From: Bipolaris cookei
Lineage: Eukaryota; Ascomycota; Dothideomycetes; Pleosporales; Pleosporaceae
Direction: 5' to 3'
NCBI GenBank assembly: GCA_002286855.1
Contig: NRSV01000001.1
Location: 372,001-436,000, forward strand
DNA: 64,000 bases
In this document: positions 10,734 through 23,896 of the stretch, piece after piece
Layout: the number at the start of each line of letters is the position of its first letter
Position numbering within the stretch: position 1 is the first letter of the stretch
Made by a program: the position numbers and the translations under genes
The notes under the pieces: model-generated
Told to the model about the DNA's origin: nothing
The model's database searches: none
Seen by the model: the letters and a program-made list of their open reading frames with translations, nothing else

Positions 10734-11053
10734 ATTTTCCTGCTACCTGAGGTCAATCATAAGTACTTTGAGGAGATAACAGAAATACCTATTTGTATCC
10801 AGAGAGCCACTGGGAATAGTACTATGTTCTGGTGGCCTAAACCACGTATGAAATCCTTTTGCGTATGCCTATGTGATTAGTCCCTGTCGTAGCGCGTTCC
10901 TGTTTGGGGCCTTAAAACCAGTATTCAAGAACGTCTAAAATCACTCATATATAGAGAGTGAAATAAAAATTCAAAAATACTAGGCTCTGTACTTTGCATA
11001 TCGAGTCTTGAATTAATAAGATGGATGATATGAACGGCTGGTGTTAGGACATA

Positions 11054-12411
11054 CAGTCACACTCCAAAAGTCTGTGCCGCTAAGCGCTCGGGCCACCATC
11101 ATCACTTTTTTCCCACAATTTCAACGCTATGCAACTCCACCAAACTAAGTCCAAAAATAATTTTGAAATAATCAAACTGTAGCTACAGATCTCAGTATTT
11201 TGTTTGATATCCTTTTGCTCTACGGACAGCGGCGAGGCGGCGCGGCATACTCAAAGTTAGCTTCGTAATCAAAGAATCAGGTATGGCTGACCACGCCTCG
11301 CGCAACCCATTTTCAAACTGCTCCCACTCAATATTTGTGTCGCCTATGTAGTCAAACTCGGGATAAAGCTCATGAAGTTTCTTTTTAAGTGCCCACCAGA
11401 GGTGCTCGATAGGGTTGAGATCTGGAGAATATGGTGGCCAGTCGATCGTTTCTATCCCATGAATTCTCAACCACTGTTGTGAGATTCGAGCAGTGTGGAT
11501 ACGCGCGTTATCCCGCATAAATAGCTCGCCGGCTCTATAGTTCGGTAGTAGCCCTTCCTTAAGCGCTTTTAAGTAGCTCCGTGCCGTATATCCAGCTCGA
11601 CGCCGTGATGAGTCTCGTTTCATGATCACCAGAGGGCTACGGCCTACAACACCATCAGAACCTATCCAGATTGCAGCCCACACCATACGAGCGGGCTGCC
11701 GGCCAGTAGGGACAGCTTCTATCATCTTATGAGACCATTTTTGCTCTGGTAATCGCCATACCCAAGTAGCGTTATGGCCAGATCCGCGGGCGATACTACA
11801 CTCGTCTGAAAACTTCAAAATAGTCTGCCCACCCCACGTGAAATTACGCCAACGCTGCGCAGAAAGTAGACGTTTTTTAGCTGCGATCTTGGTGATAAAT
11901 GGTCTGCGCTTTACTCCGAACTTATGGTAATCTATTTGAGCAAGTACTCGTTGAATTGTGGCTCGAGAGATAGTGGAGCGGCTGGTGTTACTATCCTATA
12001 GGTTGGCCTCGCGATATAGAGCGCTATATTCGATTCTAGGATTTCGTTTAACGACTCGAAGCAGCTGACGATGATCTCTACTAGTTAATTTAGGTGGGCG
12101 GCCTATCCGATCGCGCTTTATGTAGGTGCCTTCGGTTTCCCATCGGTGGATAACGTTGGATACTGCGCGTCGCGAGCAGCTCAGACGCGCCGCGATTTCC
12201 ATCGTTCCGCATCCAGCCTCCGCTTGTGCCAAGATATATATGCGTTGCGCTTCTGACAATTCACCACCTGGTATTCGACTACGCGAAATTTCAGTGCAAA
12301 AAGATCTCATTTGGATGGAGTTGTTTGGTGTTAAAGAAGAGACTACTCTATGGGAATTGGGATGGTGGGGTAGGCCCGTGCTCAGGGGAACAGACTTTTG
12401 AGCTAGTACTG
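11054..12411 (-). mobile_element. Tc1-type DNA transposon (1.36 kb)
   Basis: Imperfect terminal inverted repeats of about 40 bases (11054 onward and up to 12411) share the core CAAAAGTCTGT, and TA target duplications flank both ends (11052-11053 and 12412-12413). One transposase frame on the minus strand fills most of it. Size and layout resemble fungal Tc1/mariner elements of the Molly kind known in Pleosporales; that family name is a guess from architecture. Confidence 0.88.
11192..12310 (-). pseudogene. Tc1-type transposase with one premature stop
   Basis: From ATG 12310 the frame encodes a helix-turn-helix with IAARLSCSRRAVSNVIHRW, then the GRPPKLTSRD linker, then a Tc1 transposase catalytic domain: FSDEC (first Asp), RDNARIHTA (second Asp) and WPPYSPDLNPIEHLWWALK (third acidic residue), ending with TGA at 11192. 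A single TAG at 11996-11998 interrupts an otherwise continuous frame of about 372 codons. The stop fits CAG to TAG. The copy is probably inactive unless the stop is read through. Confidence 0.9.
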
Positions 12412-12413
12412 TA

Positions 12414-13468
12414 TATTGGAATCGAGTTGACGACACCAGTCTTACCTCGGTCTTGCTACGGGCATACAAGTCTCAGCAGAGGAACACATGTTTCAGCAGT
12501 TGCAGCCTTGCCTGCTACTGCTGAGTATATAGCTACGTCGATAGCCCAGTAGCTAGTCGAATCAGTCAAGTTTTCATTTAGTGTTTTGTGCAACTGCAGT
12601 TGTTTTGACTCAACCACACCCTTTACCGTACCAACAGCTGGAAATCAGCCCACTTTTTTTTCGTTGCACATACGGCAGAAGGCGTTCAACTGTTAAACGA
12701 AAGTTCAATCTCGTAGTATATCAGCAATAGAAGAGCATTGTCTTACACATTATGTAACGTTCAGATGTATATAGCAATGCAATCGACCGCGGATTCCACG
12801 GCGATACTCAACAACAAACATTCCCAGACTACCCGCTCAGCCGAGTTCCCGCCTTGCGTCATCATGGCTCCCCAAAAAGACCACCGCGTTACTAGATCAT
12901 TCTACAAACTCTTCTAGTACCTGTCAATCTCACATGCAGCAACGGCAGACGCAAGCGCCACCACACATCAAACAGTGGTAATACGGCGATAACAGCGCCC
13001 AATTGAGTTAATACCTCGGCATTTCCACCGCCACCCTATCACAATCGTTTCCCCATATCCTTCTACATCCGCCTAGCCCCGCACATGTCAACACTCATTC
13101 GGCGCCGCAACCAACCCCTGTGTTTGGCAGTAGTTGCGATGGGGTGACCGGTAACTGAGGCCATGTGGTTATGGCAGCCGTTACGTACAGGCCGGGGGGT
13201 TTATATAGAAGGAGCTAGATCCTTTACGCCCTCTTGTCTCACTCTCAGCTCGTGGATTTCATTGTCCTTGATCTGCATATTATCACTTGCTTGGCTTCTG
13301 GGCTGCCCCGGATCCGCTCTTGGGCCCCGCATTGCACTCCTGCTCAGCATCCTATATATAAAGTGTATCAGCGCGGTCGCGTGTTGCGTCCAGTGACGTT
13401 TTCCACTCCTTCTTCCCGTACTCTTTGGAAAAGCAGTGACAAAGAAAGCAATCATACTACATCCCACA
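12414..13468. other. Intergenic, promoter side of the MPO1-like gene
   Basis: No coding region supported. A TATA-like stretch (tttatatag) at about 13200 and a CT-rich segment before 13469 probably belong to the downstream gene. Confidence 0.55.
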
Positions 13469-14228
13469 ATGGCGATTTTCGACCTAAAAAAGAACCTCGT
13501 CTTCGTGCGTCTCCCCATATCCAGATAATAAACAACAGCTTCGTCGTGGAAGTTCGCAGCTGACAAGCAGCAAAAAAAACAGTACGGCGCATACCACCGC
13601 GACCCCACAAACGTCGCTATACACATGGCCTGCGTCCCTATCCTTCTCGGCACAGGCTTCCTCTTCGTACGTTCGCCAATTCCCCATAAATCTTCTGCAA
13701 CCCATACAGCATCTAACCAATTACCAACAGGGCACCAACACCCCCACCCTTCCCATCCGCACGCCCCCCCTCCTCTCCCGCCTGCACCTCCCCCTAAACC
13801 TCGGGACTCTAGCCGCAGCCACCTACTCAACCCTCTACCTAATCCTCTCCCCCAACCTCGCCGGCGCAACCATCACCCCGTTCGTCCTCTCCCTCGCCTC
13901 CGCCTCCAACTACCTCACCACCCGCTTCTCCAAGACCAAAGTAAACAGCATCGCGGTCGCCGTGCACGTCATAAGCTGGATCTTGCAATTCATAGGTCAC
14001 GGCAAATACGAGGGCAGGAAGCCCGCGCTGCTGGATAATCTCGTCCAGGCGCTTTTCCTGGCTCCGCTGTTTGTCTGGTATGAGACATTGTTTAAGCTGG
14101 GTTTTTACAAGGGGTTGAAGAGGGAGGTTGAAGAGGAGGTGAGGAGAATGATGGCGGGGAAGGGGAAAGGGAAGAAGCTTTTGGGGGGTGAGGAGGAGCG
14201 AGGGTATGGAACTGTCGGGGAAGACTGA
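13469..14228 (+). CDS. MPO1: Mpo1-like (DUF962) 2-hydroxy fatty acid dioxygenase
   Basis: Homologue of yeast Mpo1, an ER membrane iron-dependent dioxygenase that removes one carbon from 2-hydroxy fatty acids in phytosphingosine breakdown. Exons 13469-13504, 13553-13666 and 13731-14228 give 215 residues. The family signature YHRDPTNVAIH (His27, Asn32, His36) and a second histidine cluster AVHVISW...IGHGKYEGRKPALLDN (His128, His139) are present, and four hydrophobic segments fit the family. The C-terminus adds a basic GKGKGKK tail. The first intron's acceptor (gtggaag) was chosen because it alone keeps the frame. It is convergent with the PQ-loop gene. Confidence 0.9.
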
Positions 14229-14668
14229 GAGGGATGATATTATTAACGGTTGTTTTTTTTCGGCTTTTCCTTTGGGGGCTCCATTGAGGGGGGGAGGGGG
14301 GAGGGGGGGTTGTTGATTGATGGGGGTATGGATTGCACATAATTGTGTTTAGGGACTGACTTGGATCAAGGTGTTGCGGATTCAGTTAAATAACTATATT
14401 TTGCAGAAATATCAAAGTTTAGTATTAATTCACCCCCTATTTTCTTTTTACCTTGGAGTCTAGCTTGTGCCCAGCAAATTTTTTCAAGTAGGATTCTTTA
14501 AAATTGAATTGCGAACAATCTTTCCGGTACTACTACATATACCATACACATTCTTCTTTTACATACGCGTTCAAATCTTGTACATGGCATGAACAAACCC
14601 AATACTATTTTCCTTAAAAAAAAAAGATCCCCCCCCCCACCACCCCTCCCCCTACAAGATCCCCAAAT

Positions 14669-15891
14669 TCAATCCTCCTCATCACTACTCTCCTCCTCAT
14701 CAACCCTATACATAAAATACTGCACAAAAACACCCGCATCAAGCAACAACGTCCCAAAGCTTCCCAACAACCAACTCATGTTCACCGCAATATACTTTGC
14801 ATACTCTGCACGGCCCTCACCGTCATGACACACGCCACCTCCGCACTTGGGCTTGTATACCAAGATACTAAGGACATAAGTGAGGTTGCCGAGGCAAGCA
14901 AAGAGGAAGAAGAGCATGCTGATTCCCTCTGTGGACTTGCGGCGATAGTTAAGCAGAAGCTGGGGCACGCGGGAGCCGAGATATAGCGCTGCGCAGACGT
15001 AGCCGGAGATTTGGCCCCAGAGGTTAAAGTGCAGGGTGGAGTCGGATGGGGGATCGGAGTCTTTGGGGACGGTTGAGTTGCGCGCGCTGAGGTACCAGCC
15101 GAAGACGCCAGCGGCACAGACGAGGATTACGGTACCTGCGTTGAAGAGAATCATTTGAAGATTAGATTGTTGGGGTGGAGGGCTGGTTACAATGGCGCTG
15201 TTGCTGCGGCCGGACGTGGGGTCGTCGAGGAGTGGTGTGACGGGCGAAAGATGGGTGCCGTCGATGGAAAGATAGCGTTCGCGGAATGAGCTCTGCGAGT
15301 TTCCTGATCCGCGTCTTTCATAGTCTGAGATTCTAGGCCGTTGGGCCTCGATCCCATTGCCATTTTGGTTGTTATAAGGAGATCCGTTTGAAGGTGGCCT
15401 ACGCTCGCCAAGGAGCGGAGACTGCTCGCTGGTTATGCTATCTTCATCAGACTCAGACATGGGCTTCTTGAAGTCGTCGCGTAGCGTGAAGCCCTTGTAC
15501 CAGAAACATTGGAGGAGCAAGACAATGTCTGCGAGCGTGTAGTACACGGCCAGGATGATCATGGTGGGCAACACCCCTTGCAACACGGCTCCTATGATGT
15601 TGAAGAAGTCACCGAGAAGCCATATTACAATGAATACGACTGATAATCCTTCTGCAGAGCTCCTCTTCCAGTTTTCAATGATCTGTGGCGAAAAGACGAC
15701 TGTTACACGCATTAGCCGAGGTTCATCAAAGGATGTGTACAACAGCGACGTGATGCACGCCTGGTTACACGGGGTTCCTGTGACACAAAAGAACAACAGT
15801 ATGTACCTATCCAGCATGCAATGCTGATTGATCCAAAAATCTGACTAATGGCATCAATATCCAGGCGCAACCCTTGGGTTGGAGGAAACAT
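14669..15891 (-). CDS. PQ-loop repeat protein, vacuolar amino-acid transporter type
   Basis: Seven-helix PQ-loop protein like yeast Ypq1/Ypq2/Rtc2, which export cationic amino acids from the vacuole. Exons 15807-15891 and 14669-15699 give 371 residues. The two signature loops are VFSPQIIENWKRSS and SRVPQLLLNYRRKST. Between them lies a long polar, Ser-rich cytosolic insert (about residues 120-210), and the tail is acidic (DEEESSDEED). The N-terminal exon encodes MFPPTQGLRLDIDAISQIFG, and joining it makes helix 1 (SISIACWIVVFSPQ). Exact substrate is inference from the family. Confidence 0.92.
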
Positions 15892-16483
15892 GTTTGCTAT
15901 GACGTATGCCAGCTGATTCCAAGCTCTTTTCAGTTATCAATACCCAACGCGCTTCCTCTGAGCCAAAATGGCTGAGTTGTGTACTCTCTTGACAGCACGA
16001 ATTCGGTAAGACGTCGCGTAAAGATCCCAGTGCGACTTTTTGACTGTGTACAAGCTTGTGGCGCAATATCGCGCAAGCTTCAGAAAAAGCGACTATAGCG
16101 CGTCAAAGTGGCTGCACACCCAGTCAGGTAAGCATATAGGTGTTAGGGTGGCCTAGTTAAGACGGTGGCGATGTTGGCCTAGCAATGAATTAATGATGAA
16201 AGAGAGCACGAGATGAAGTCTAGAGCACAGTTTGGCCCGTCTGGGTGACTGGTATTGGGAAAATCTCGGGCGAGTACGTAATCTGGGGTTTGCAGGGATG
16301 AGCTTCTGCAGGAACCGGAAGAGCCGCACGCCTAAGCGAGACATGTTCACGCGGGCAAACAACGGCATTATTGTCATAACGATTCATTATGTGGTCTTCA
16401 TATCGATTACATACGTCGTCGGCGAATTACATTTATTTTTCTTGAGCCCGCATACATGGCTTCAAAAGACACATGGGCGTCAT
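15892..16483. other. Intergenic, no gene seen
   Basis: Region between the PQ-loop start and the AIM6-like stop, probably holding the PQ-loop promoter; no supported frame. Confidence 0.6.
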
Positions 16484-17490
16484 TTAGTTGTCACCCTCCC
16501 AGAATACAGCTGCACCCTCCAGATCATCAACGTTGAGCAGATCAACACCCTCATCCCAAAGAGTCCTCCATACAGCGTTTCTCGTACCAACAGGGTAATT
16601 AGGCTGGTTCCAGTACCTAGCCTTGATGCCCTTTCCATGGGCCACATCGAGCTGGTCCCTCAAAGTCTCCAGCTGTGTCTCGTTCATTTCGCGCTTGCGC
16701 ACGTCACCAAAAGACGATGCAAAGTTGGTAGACGCAATTGGTGATTCATTCTCAGTCAAGTCCTTGTACTTTGCATCTTGGAGGTTTGCAAGTGGTGCAT
16801 CGAAAAACACATCGCGAGGGGATGCTGCAAGAACATCCGAAAGCTGAGTGTTTCCTGTTCCAATAACTGTAACGGGATTCCTGCGAAGTGTCTTGCCGTC
16901 ATAGGTGGTGAGCCAGTCTCCGCTTCGCAGTGGTTCCAAAGCCTGAAGGACGGCTGGCCAGGTCACGTCGGCAGAAGTCTTGAAGTCGATGAAGAAGTAC
17001 AGTGTCTGGTCACTAGACGTGTCAAACACACCATTCTGCTCGCCTGGTTGGACAAAAGGTGTGCGTGGGTTCTGACGATGCAGAGTGTCAAGAATTGGGT
17101 TGATATAGAGAGACTCAAGAGTGCGCTTGTCGCTGAGAGCAGCAGGCTCGTGACCAACCTTTGAGCTGTTAGTCTGGGTGTTCAACCGAGAGAGGATATC
17201 GCACGGAGTAGCACAGAACTTACATATAGTGTACCGTTAATAAGCCAGACATCCGCCTCAGTCGAGATGGCGCCGACACTCAATCCGGAGTAGAACGGAA
17301 CATTGCGCCAGTAGTCGTTGTGGCTATGGAAGGGCTTGGGCAGAATGTTTCTTGTGAAATCGGTAGGGTACTTGTACTTGTCACTCTTGTCGGTATTTTC
17401 CAAGATATTCTTGAGCGGAGTCTGCGGCCCATAGGGTGCCGCACTGCAAAGCGCCGCCAGACTGGCGGTAAGAGCAAACGAGGAACGCAT
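16484..17490 (-). CDS. Secreted PLC-like phosphodiesterase, AIM6 family
   Basis: Member of the 'altered inheritance of mitochondria protein 6' family, a TIM-barrel fold related to glycerophosphodiester phosphodiesterases and phospholipase C. Exons 17224-17490 and 16484-17158 give 313 residues. Residues 1-18 are a signal peptide (MRSSFALTASLAALCSAA). The active-site-like motif FHSHNDYW and the acidic STEADVWL follow, then FFIDFKTSAD and a C-terminal GVDLLNVDDLEG. No GPI or membrane tail. The real substrate is unknown for this family. Confidence 0.88.
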
Positions 17491-19306
17491 GATGGTAGCG
17501 ACACGGGAAAAACGAGAGGCGACGCGCGTACAATGAAACGGTCAAGGAGGATCTCTCAGGATAAAAGGAAGAGGCTGCGAGAATGATTGAAGGGTACCTG
17601 GCCGTGGTTGATGAATGCTCGGGATTGACGCATGTCGACGATGTCACTAGTGGGGAACGCGTGTGTATCCGACCAATCCCATTGCTGCTGCTTGGCGCGT
17701 GGACAAGTGACGCGCTTCTGAAGGTTGCAGTTCGGTGGAGAGTGTGCGGAGGTACTTTTGTGCCTTACTCATTCCAGTATTGCGGATTCAATGCCGGTAG
17801 TGTTGAATTTTTGATTCGAAAGCAGTTTGGCGTGTCTGTGAGGAGGGCTCCATGATGCGGAACACGCAACGCTTCGGTCGTGGGCGGATCAACCTGGACG
17901 ATCTTGCATGACCGAGGGGTTGGACATGTGCGGGGAAGATTGCATGAAGCAGCAGCAGGGTTTGGAAGTTGATGCTTTGGGTATCTACTGGGCAAAGCTG
18001 TGTTGACAATACTGTGGTGCGGTGTTGAGGAAATCCGGGTCGAATATACACCGAGCCAGAGCCGATAGTCGGGGTTGCAGAACAGGTTCTCGTCCAGGAC
18101 CACGCAGACGGGAGCAAAAACGGTGGATTTGGATGTGTCGGGGCCGGCGATAATTTCGGCATGACAAGTTGTCAAGAGTGAAGCGCGATAACCTTGCTTA
18201 CATACCTGATACGCTACAAGAAAAGGCGTTGCTGAAAACGCTCTCATGTCCGGTGTGCGCAGGCCTACTAGCACACTTACTGCCGCTGCGCAGCCCAAGC
18301 CAATAGTAATTAGCTAGCAAAGACTAAACACGGTATAATAGTGGTATACGTGTTGTGTTTGCATATCGGATCCCCTCAAGAGGTGCCTGGATAACCCCCC
18401 ATTACGCCTCGAAAAGCACGCCATCTCCACCGTTTCCACGTGTTTGCCATGCAAATCCCCAACCCAACCCAGCACGGCACGTCGCTGAGCCTACTTGTAC
18501 CTACTGCCCAAGTGCCAGCCATGCCCCGGGCGGCGACGGCGGTTTAACGGTGTTTCTAGCCGGATTATCAGGTTTTTTGAGGTTTTACTGCAAGATACTA
18601 GTGCATTTGAAAACAGGGTCTGGCTAGTGGACCCTGGCTGGGGTGGTTGGCGCTCAGCGTATCCGCTTAGGCACTTTGCTTGCCGCAGCTGCAAGCCCAA
18701 CTTGCCCATGGTGCCGTGGTCATGCGGAAATCAAGACCCTGCAGGCGATTTTCAACAACATGGCAATTTTTACATGGGTAATTGATGCAACCATAGGGGG
18801 GCGCATGCATGCTGTGGCTTGGAACCGGTGGCCGAAGAAGTCACATGGCATTTGCTATGGATATGTTGGCTGGACACACGCACAACGCATACTGCTGTGC
18901 CGACAACGCGTACACGACTCTACATGGTAAGCCTGCATGCAAATTTACACTGGGTCCTGAGGATTTTGTTTGCCACGTCGTATATTGCGTGCACGTGTGA
19001 CCTGAAATGTAATTTGGAAGACACGGGAAGATGATTGGGCACGAATCAAATGCGGAGAAGATGGCAGATAAAGTAGTCTCTTACAAAGGAGACGCTGAAT
19101 TGGTTCATGTAGATAAGGTATTCGCTAAGTCGATCCAACACCAAACCGTGATGCCACTGGCAAAAGCCGAGTGTAGAGCAAAAACGCCAACCGGCCTCAT
19201 GAAGTAGAAAGAAGATGTGACCCTGGTCCATGCATGCATAGCTATAGAAAAATTGCGTCTCGGACGCTGAGATGGAAGATATGGTAAAAGACGAGTGTAA
19301 GCTACG
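17491..19306. other. Intergenic, no gene seen
   Basis: About 1.8 kb without a convincing gene. Several GCATGC-containing palindromes (around 18806, 18933 and 19230) occur but show no regular spacing. Confidence 0.55.
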
Positions 19307-19596
19307 CTACGAGCTGGTGGAGCTGACGGATTCAGTGGAGCCTCCGCTTCGTCGGCGGGCAGAGTCGGTTGCGGTGGTGAGCTGGCGCTTAGTGTGCTCG
19401 TGCATGATCCTAGGGCGTGTTAGTGGGAGTTGATGAGCCACGTGAGAGTTGAAGAGACGTACTTCTGGTATTCATTCATGGCGCGCTCCGGGTGGTCGAG
19501 GTCAAAGTTGTTGGCAAAGTTGTGTTGAGCGCTCATGGGCTCAGAGAAGCCCTCGGAGACGTATACGGACTGACGGGTCTCGGTGATGGCGGACAT
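19307..19596 (-). CDS. Small conserved-looking fungal protein, 78 aa
   Basis: Two exons (19463-19596 and 19307-19409) with a 53-base intron (gtacgt...ccctag) give a 78-residue soluble protein. Features: SVYVSEGFSEPMSAQ, NFDLDHPERAMNEYQ, then after the splice KIMHEHTKRQL and a Ser/Thr-rich tail (STESVSSTSS). The splice makes one continuous charged helix, NEYQKIMHEHTKRQ, which supports the model. I believe similar small proteins occur in other ascomycetes, but function is unknown. Upstream is pyrimidine/purine tract DNA typical of a strong promoter. Confidence 0.75.
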
Positions 19597-22500
19597 TGTT
19601 GAGATGGTTGTTTGGTGGTGAAGTGTCAAGGACGGTAGGCAGAGCGCAGACGTATGGTGAGAGGGGTAGTAGTTGAAGATGTGTAGATGTGTAGATGTGT
19701 CGTGGTGATGAGAGGGGAGTAGCAAGTAAGCGGGGTGCAAATTATATAGCTGCTCGTATCTCGCAAACGCACGCACAGGGAGCAAAGTAGGGCGGACGGG
19801 ACGAGATAGTCCATCATGGCCACGCATGGCAATAGATCTGCCCATGACTATCGGCTCAGCACAAAGATCCACCCTCAGCATTGCGCCAGGCTGGGGACAG
19901 ATCTACAGGGTCCTGCTTGTAGCCAGCTAGCCAGCTAAGAGAGCCAATCAGCGGCGTCCGATCCCGACATCCCTGCTTGCCGCGGCCTAGCGGTGTCAGG
20001 ATCAGGCCGTTGGTGATGATGTCGCCAATGACGGGCTCGTGGAGAGGCGGCGCTGAGAGAAGGGTGTTTAGGGGTCTGGCTTGCATTAGAGTCGACGACA
20101 GGGACACCAGGCTGGCCATTCCCAACCCACCAGCGCCCTACCGCGTCTACTGACTGGTGTCGCCAGCCGACTGTTGTTTTGCTTTGCTGCTCCGGAACAC
20201 TGACCCGCCGAGCAGTAGGCCGCCATGCCAGGCCGCGCCCTCGCTTCTGCCTGCGCAGTAACTAGGGTTGTTTCTTGTTGCCTCGACAGCCCATACTAGG
20301 GCCGAGTACGCAAAAAGCACAATTGCAAAAACGGTGTGTACTTACACTCTCTGCTTACTCTACTAGATACAGAGAGAGAGCGTGTGTGTGTGTGCCTGTG
20401 TGGCCAATGACGTAGCGTCTGGGGCGGCAAATCTGTCCTCTGGCCCACCGTCCCTCTCTGCTCCACGAGAGGCCCTCCATCGACGTCAGACCCGACATCT
20501 GTTCTGCAGCCTCGAAACCAAATCTCACGCAAAGACCCAGCAAAGCGGAAAAGGCATCCACCTTTGACGGTCGCAGTCCCTCGTATGCGCCCACCCACGT
20601 CATTTTTCCTCGACCACCCACGACAGATTGGCTGCCATGCCTGCACGGCTATGTATAAGCGGGCCTAGCGCCACCCTGACCATGCAGGGTCTCGGACGGC
20701 CGCACAGCCGTTGCGTTCGTTCATACCCTCCTCCCCACTGTTGCCGCACTCGCTGCATGTCCATGGGCGGCATATCGTCACTTCTGACGTTTGTCCCGTT
20801 GTTTGTTTGTTCCTGTTCAGCTTCGAGTCTGTTGTTCCCCCATCCGGGGACTCTACAGTACCTATTCATGTACCACCCCTCACGCCGTTTACCAACGACG
20901 CAGGCACCGCCATGATGAAGTAATGGAACCACAACCACGACGCTGACCACCATACCCCCGAGCCCTGTGCATGGTGTAGCCTACCTCCGTGCTACACGCT
21001 CTCCTCTGACCATCATTGAGACGATCCCTGCGTCTGACCCATGATAGCCGACTTGGTAGCCATCACTTCTTGCATACCCTGCATGCAACCATAACTTCTG
21101 CCTAACTTCTACCTAAATACCCAGCCATACTGACAATAAGCTCAGTCAAGCCTCAGTGAAAGCGGCAGAAGAGTTGTGGCGCATGCTCTACTCCGGGGCA
21201 GGCTCGTAGACAACTGACATGTCAAAGGCCAACAAACATCGATCCCTTTACCAAATCCTCGATGCCGCTACCCAACGTCTAGACCACATCCACGCACACC
21301 CATCGTCAATTCCACTTTTCCCATCACTGTCTTTGTTTCCCATCTTTCGTTTCATCGCAAAGTCCCACAGAATCCTCACCTCTGTTCCCAGTGCAACTCG
21401 GGCTACCGCCACACTTTACCGCTCGTGCCCACAGGCACGTCATACCAAACCACCTACCCCCTTTCAGCAGTGACGACCCATCTGGCCCCAACACCCTCCC
21501 CCTTCCCGCTCGGGAAAGCGCATTGTCAACCAACCTGCCGTCCTGCACGCTACTACTCGGTTGATATGCTGCAAGGGGTGCGCATGTTTGTGGTATTTGT
21601 CGACTATGATGCTGCTTGTGGCCTGACCCCCATCACCCATGAGAGCTAGACGTCTCCTCAAGCGCGGCTTGCGTCAGTCCGCCATCCACGCCAAGTCCAT
21701 CGGCATCAGCATCGGTACAGCCTGACGTTTTCTGTATCGTCTCGACTTTACTCACGTCGCCCCCTAACTGACGCAATACCTTTTTCCCCTCGCAGCTGCA
21801 AAAGCTATGCTATTGTGGTATCTCGAAGCGACTATGCTTGCCGCCAGCAAGCCGAGACTTTGTTGATCAAAACTCTGACCACCATTTTCTCGGACGTGAT
21901 GTCATACTGCTTACCACCGTCTGTATAGCTAAACTGTGCAAAGGGAAATCTCGTCTGCAAACATACGGCTATTGAAAACGATCGACAGCAACCATGCCCA
22001 CATCTGACGCCCATTACACTCATTTGCAGCTCGTCATCAAGCTAGTTACCCGCCCCGCAACAGCCTCCACAATACCCTCTCCTTTCTGTATGACATCGTT
22101 TTGCTCGCTTCGACGACGGACACGCCCGTATAGCCCATGACATAATCCCATATGTGCTGGGCACAGGAGTCATGGTCACCCTGCCTGTATGCACATGGCG
22201 CTGCTGCACTACGGGACGGCGTTTTGCTAGGGATGATGCAAGCCACCCGTTATTGTTTGTTGGTAATGCACACCTCACATGTGACGGCGTATCTGTGCAG
22301 ACCTGGTATCACGCGTTTTGAGCGCGAGAGAGTCGGTGCACCCTTAAATATGCACTTCTTGCAGTTGTTGAACTGTTTTCTTCGATATATCCCGTTTGAG
22401 GTTCATGCCTTCATCTGAAGGTAGGGTAGAAAAGGCATGTCGACAAAGAATCCGTATCATGGACGAGATTCAATGTTGCTTCCACAGGTGCAACATGAGA

Positions 22501-23256
22501 CTTATGCCCTGTGCTCTTTCGATTCGAAGACGTTCGATTGTGACACACCCAGGCGCATCTTTCAAGTGAGCTCCGTGGCCCTTGGATCTATTAATGGTTT
22601 GCTGTTGGCAGTTGTCGTTTTCTTCATGTCGAGAACATAACCATACCGTCCATTGTGTTCTGCTAAGTGGCGTAAAGATGGATTCTTGTATAGTGGTAGT
22701 GTATGGAGAGCTTGTCTTGCTTGAATCGTGATGCTTGGTAGACATGTATAGCACGAGGAAGGCTGGAATGATGAGTAGGAGTAAAACTGGTATTGTTGTT
22801 TGAGACAGTTAGTTCATGTCCTTGGGTAGTATAGTGTCGGTCTTGTTGCTCTGCTTGTAGTTTTTGCATCGATTTGAATGACATGGTAAGAAAGAGACGA
22901 AAAGGACATGCTACAAGTGTGCATAGCTTGTTGTCAGAGATATTTGTTTAATAGTTATCAGCACCACTGGTACATGTTTGACGGATATAGCTACTCTTGT
23001 AATGCATACAAGGATGTGCAATACAATATGCTACAGAAAGCAACAAAAGCAAGACATTCAAACACCGATCCCATATTTCTGTTCACACATCTCTGCTACA
23101 AAAAGTGCAAGAAGCAAATCTCCTCCACGTCTTATCTCACGTCCATCAAACACTCAACACTAAACAGAACCCACACCACCTCACCACTACCCCGCAAACC
23201 CAAAACAAGATTACAACAAGCATACTACTATCATCCCACATCACTCCTCAAACACT

Positions 23257-23290
<34 letters not shown>
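23257..23290. repeat. (CT)n microsatellite
   Basis: Nearly pure CT dinucleotides with one TTT interruption. Confidence 0.95.
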
Positions 23291-23896
23291 CCACACTCTA
23301 CCCGCCACACCCGCCAAGTCGACCCACCCTCTCCATCAAGCAAATCAACCACTCACTCACCCTCGCATCCCCCATCCCCTCACCACGCCTAACTCCCCCA
23401 ATCAACCCATCATCGTGACATTAATCAACCCAAAACAAGCAATAGCGGGGTACCAAATAAACAACCCACAAGAAGATTGAAACATCAGATAAATTAACCC
23501 CATCACGACGTTACCTACACTAGTGCGGCCAAGCAAACATGCCGAGAACGAAGACGGGCGTGTATGAGATGAGATTAGATAAAAAGGAGTATGCATGTGG
23601 GGTGTAGTAAATCCGTAACAAGCCTTGTATGAATCATCCAGTAGGTCTACTCTACACCTACTCGAGTATGGAGGTTGTTAGATTTTCTTCTTCTTCTTTG
23701 ATTACAGGGCTGAGATTGCCTTGAGGCATAACAATGTCATCTTGTTCTCCTTCACACTCGTTCATGCCTCCTAGCGCAGTCATGTATCTACTGAACCCCA
23801 ATACCCCCTCCCCCCCCACAACCCCACAACCCCCGGATCTAGGGACCTGTCATTTGTCGCAGTCCTCAACTATCCATGTTTTTGTTTGTTTCGCAT

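Noticed and set aside
13201..13869. 222-residue minus-strand frame
   Set aside because: Antisense to the MPO1-like exons; Gly/Arg-rich composition comes from the C-rich coding strand.
18806..19235. Clustered GCATGC palindromes as a possible regulatory array
   Set aside because: Irregular spacing and no larger shared repeat unit; likely chance or RIP-neutral composition.
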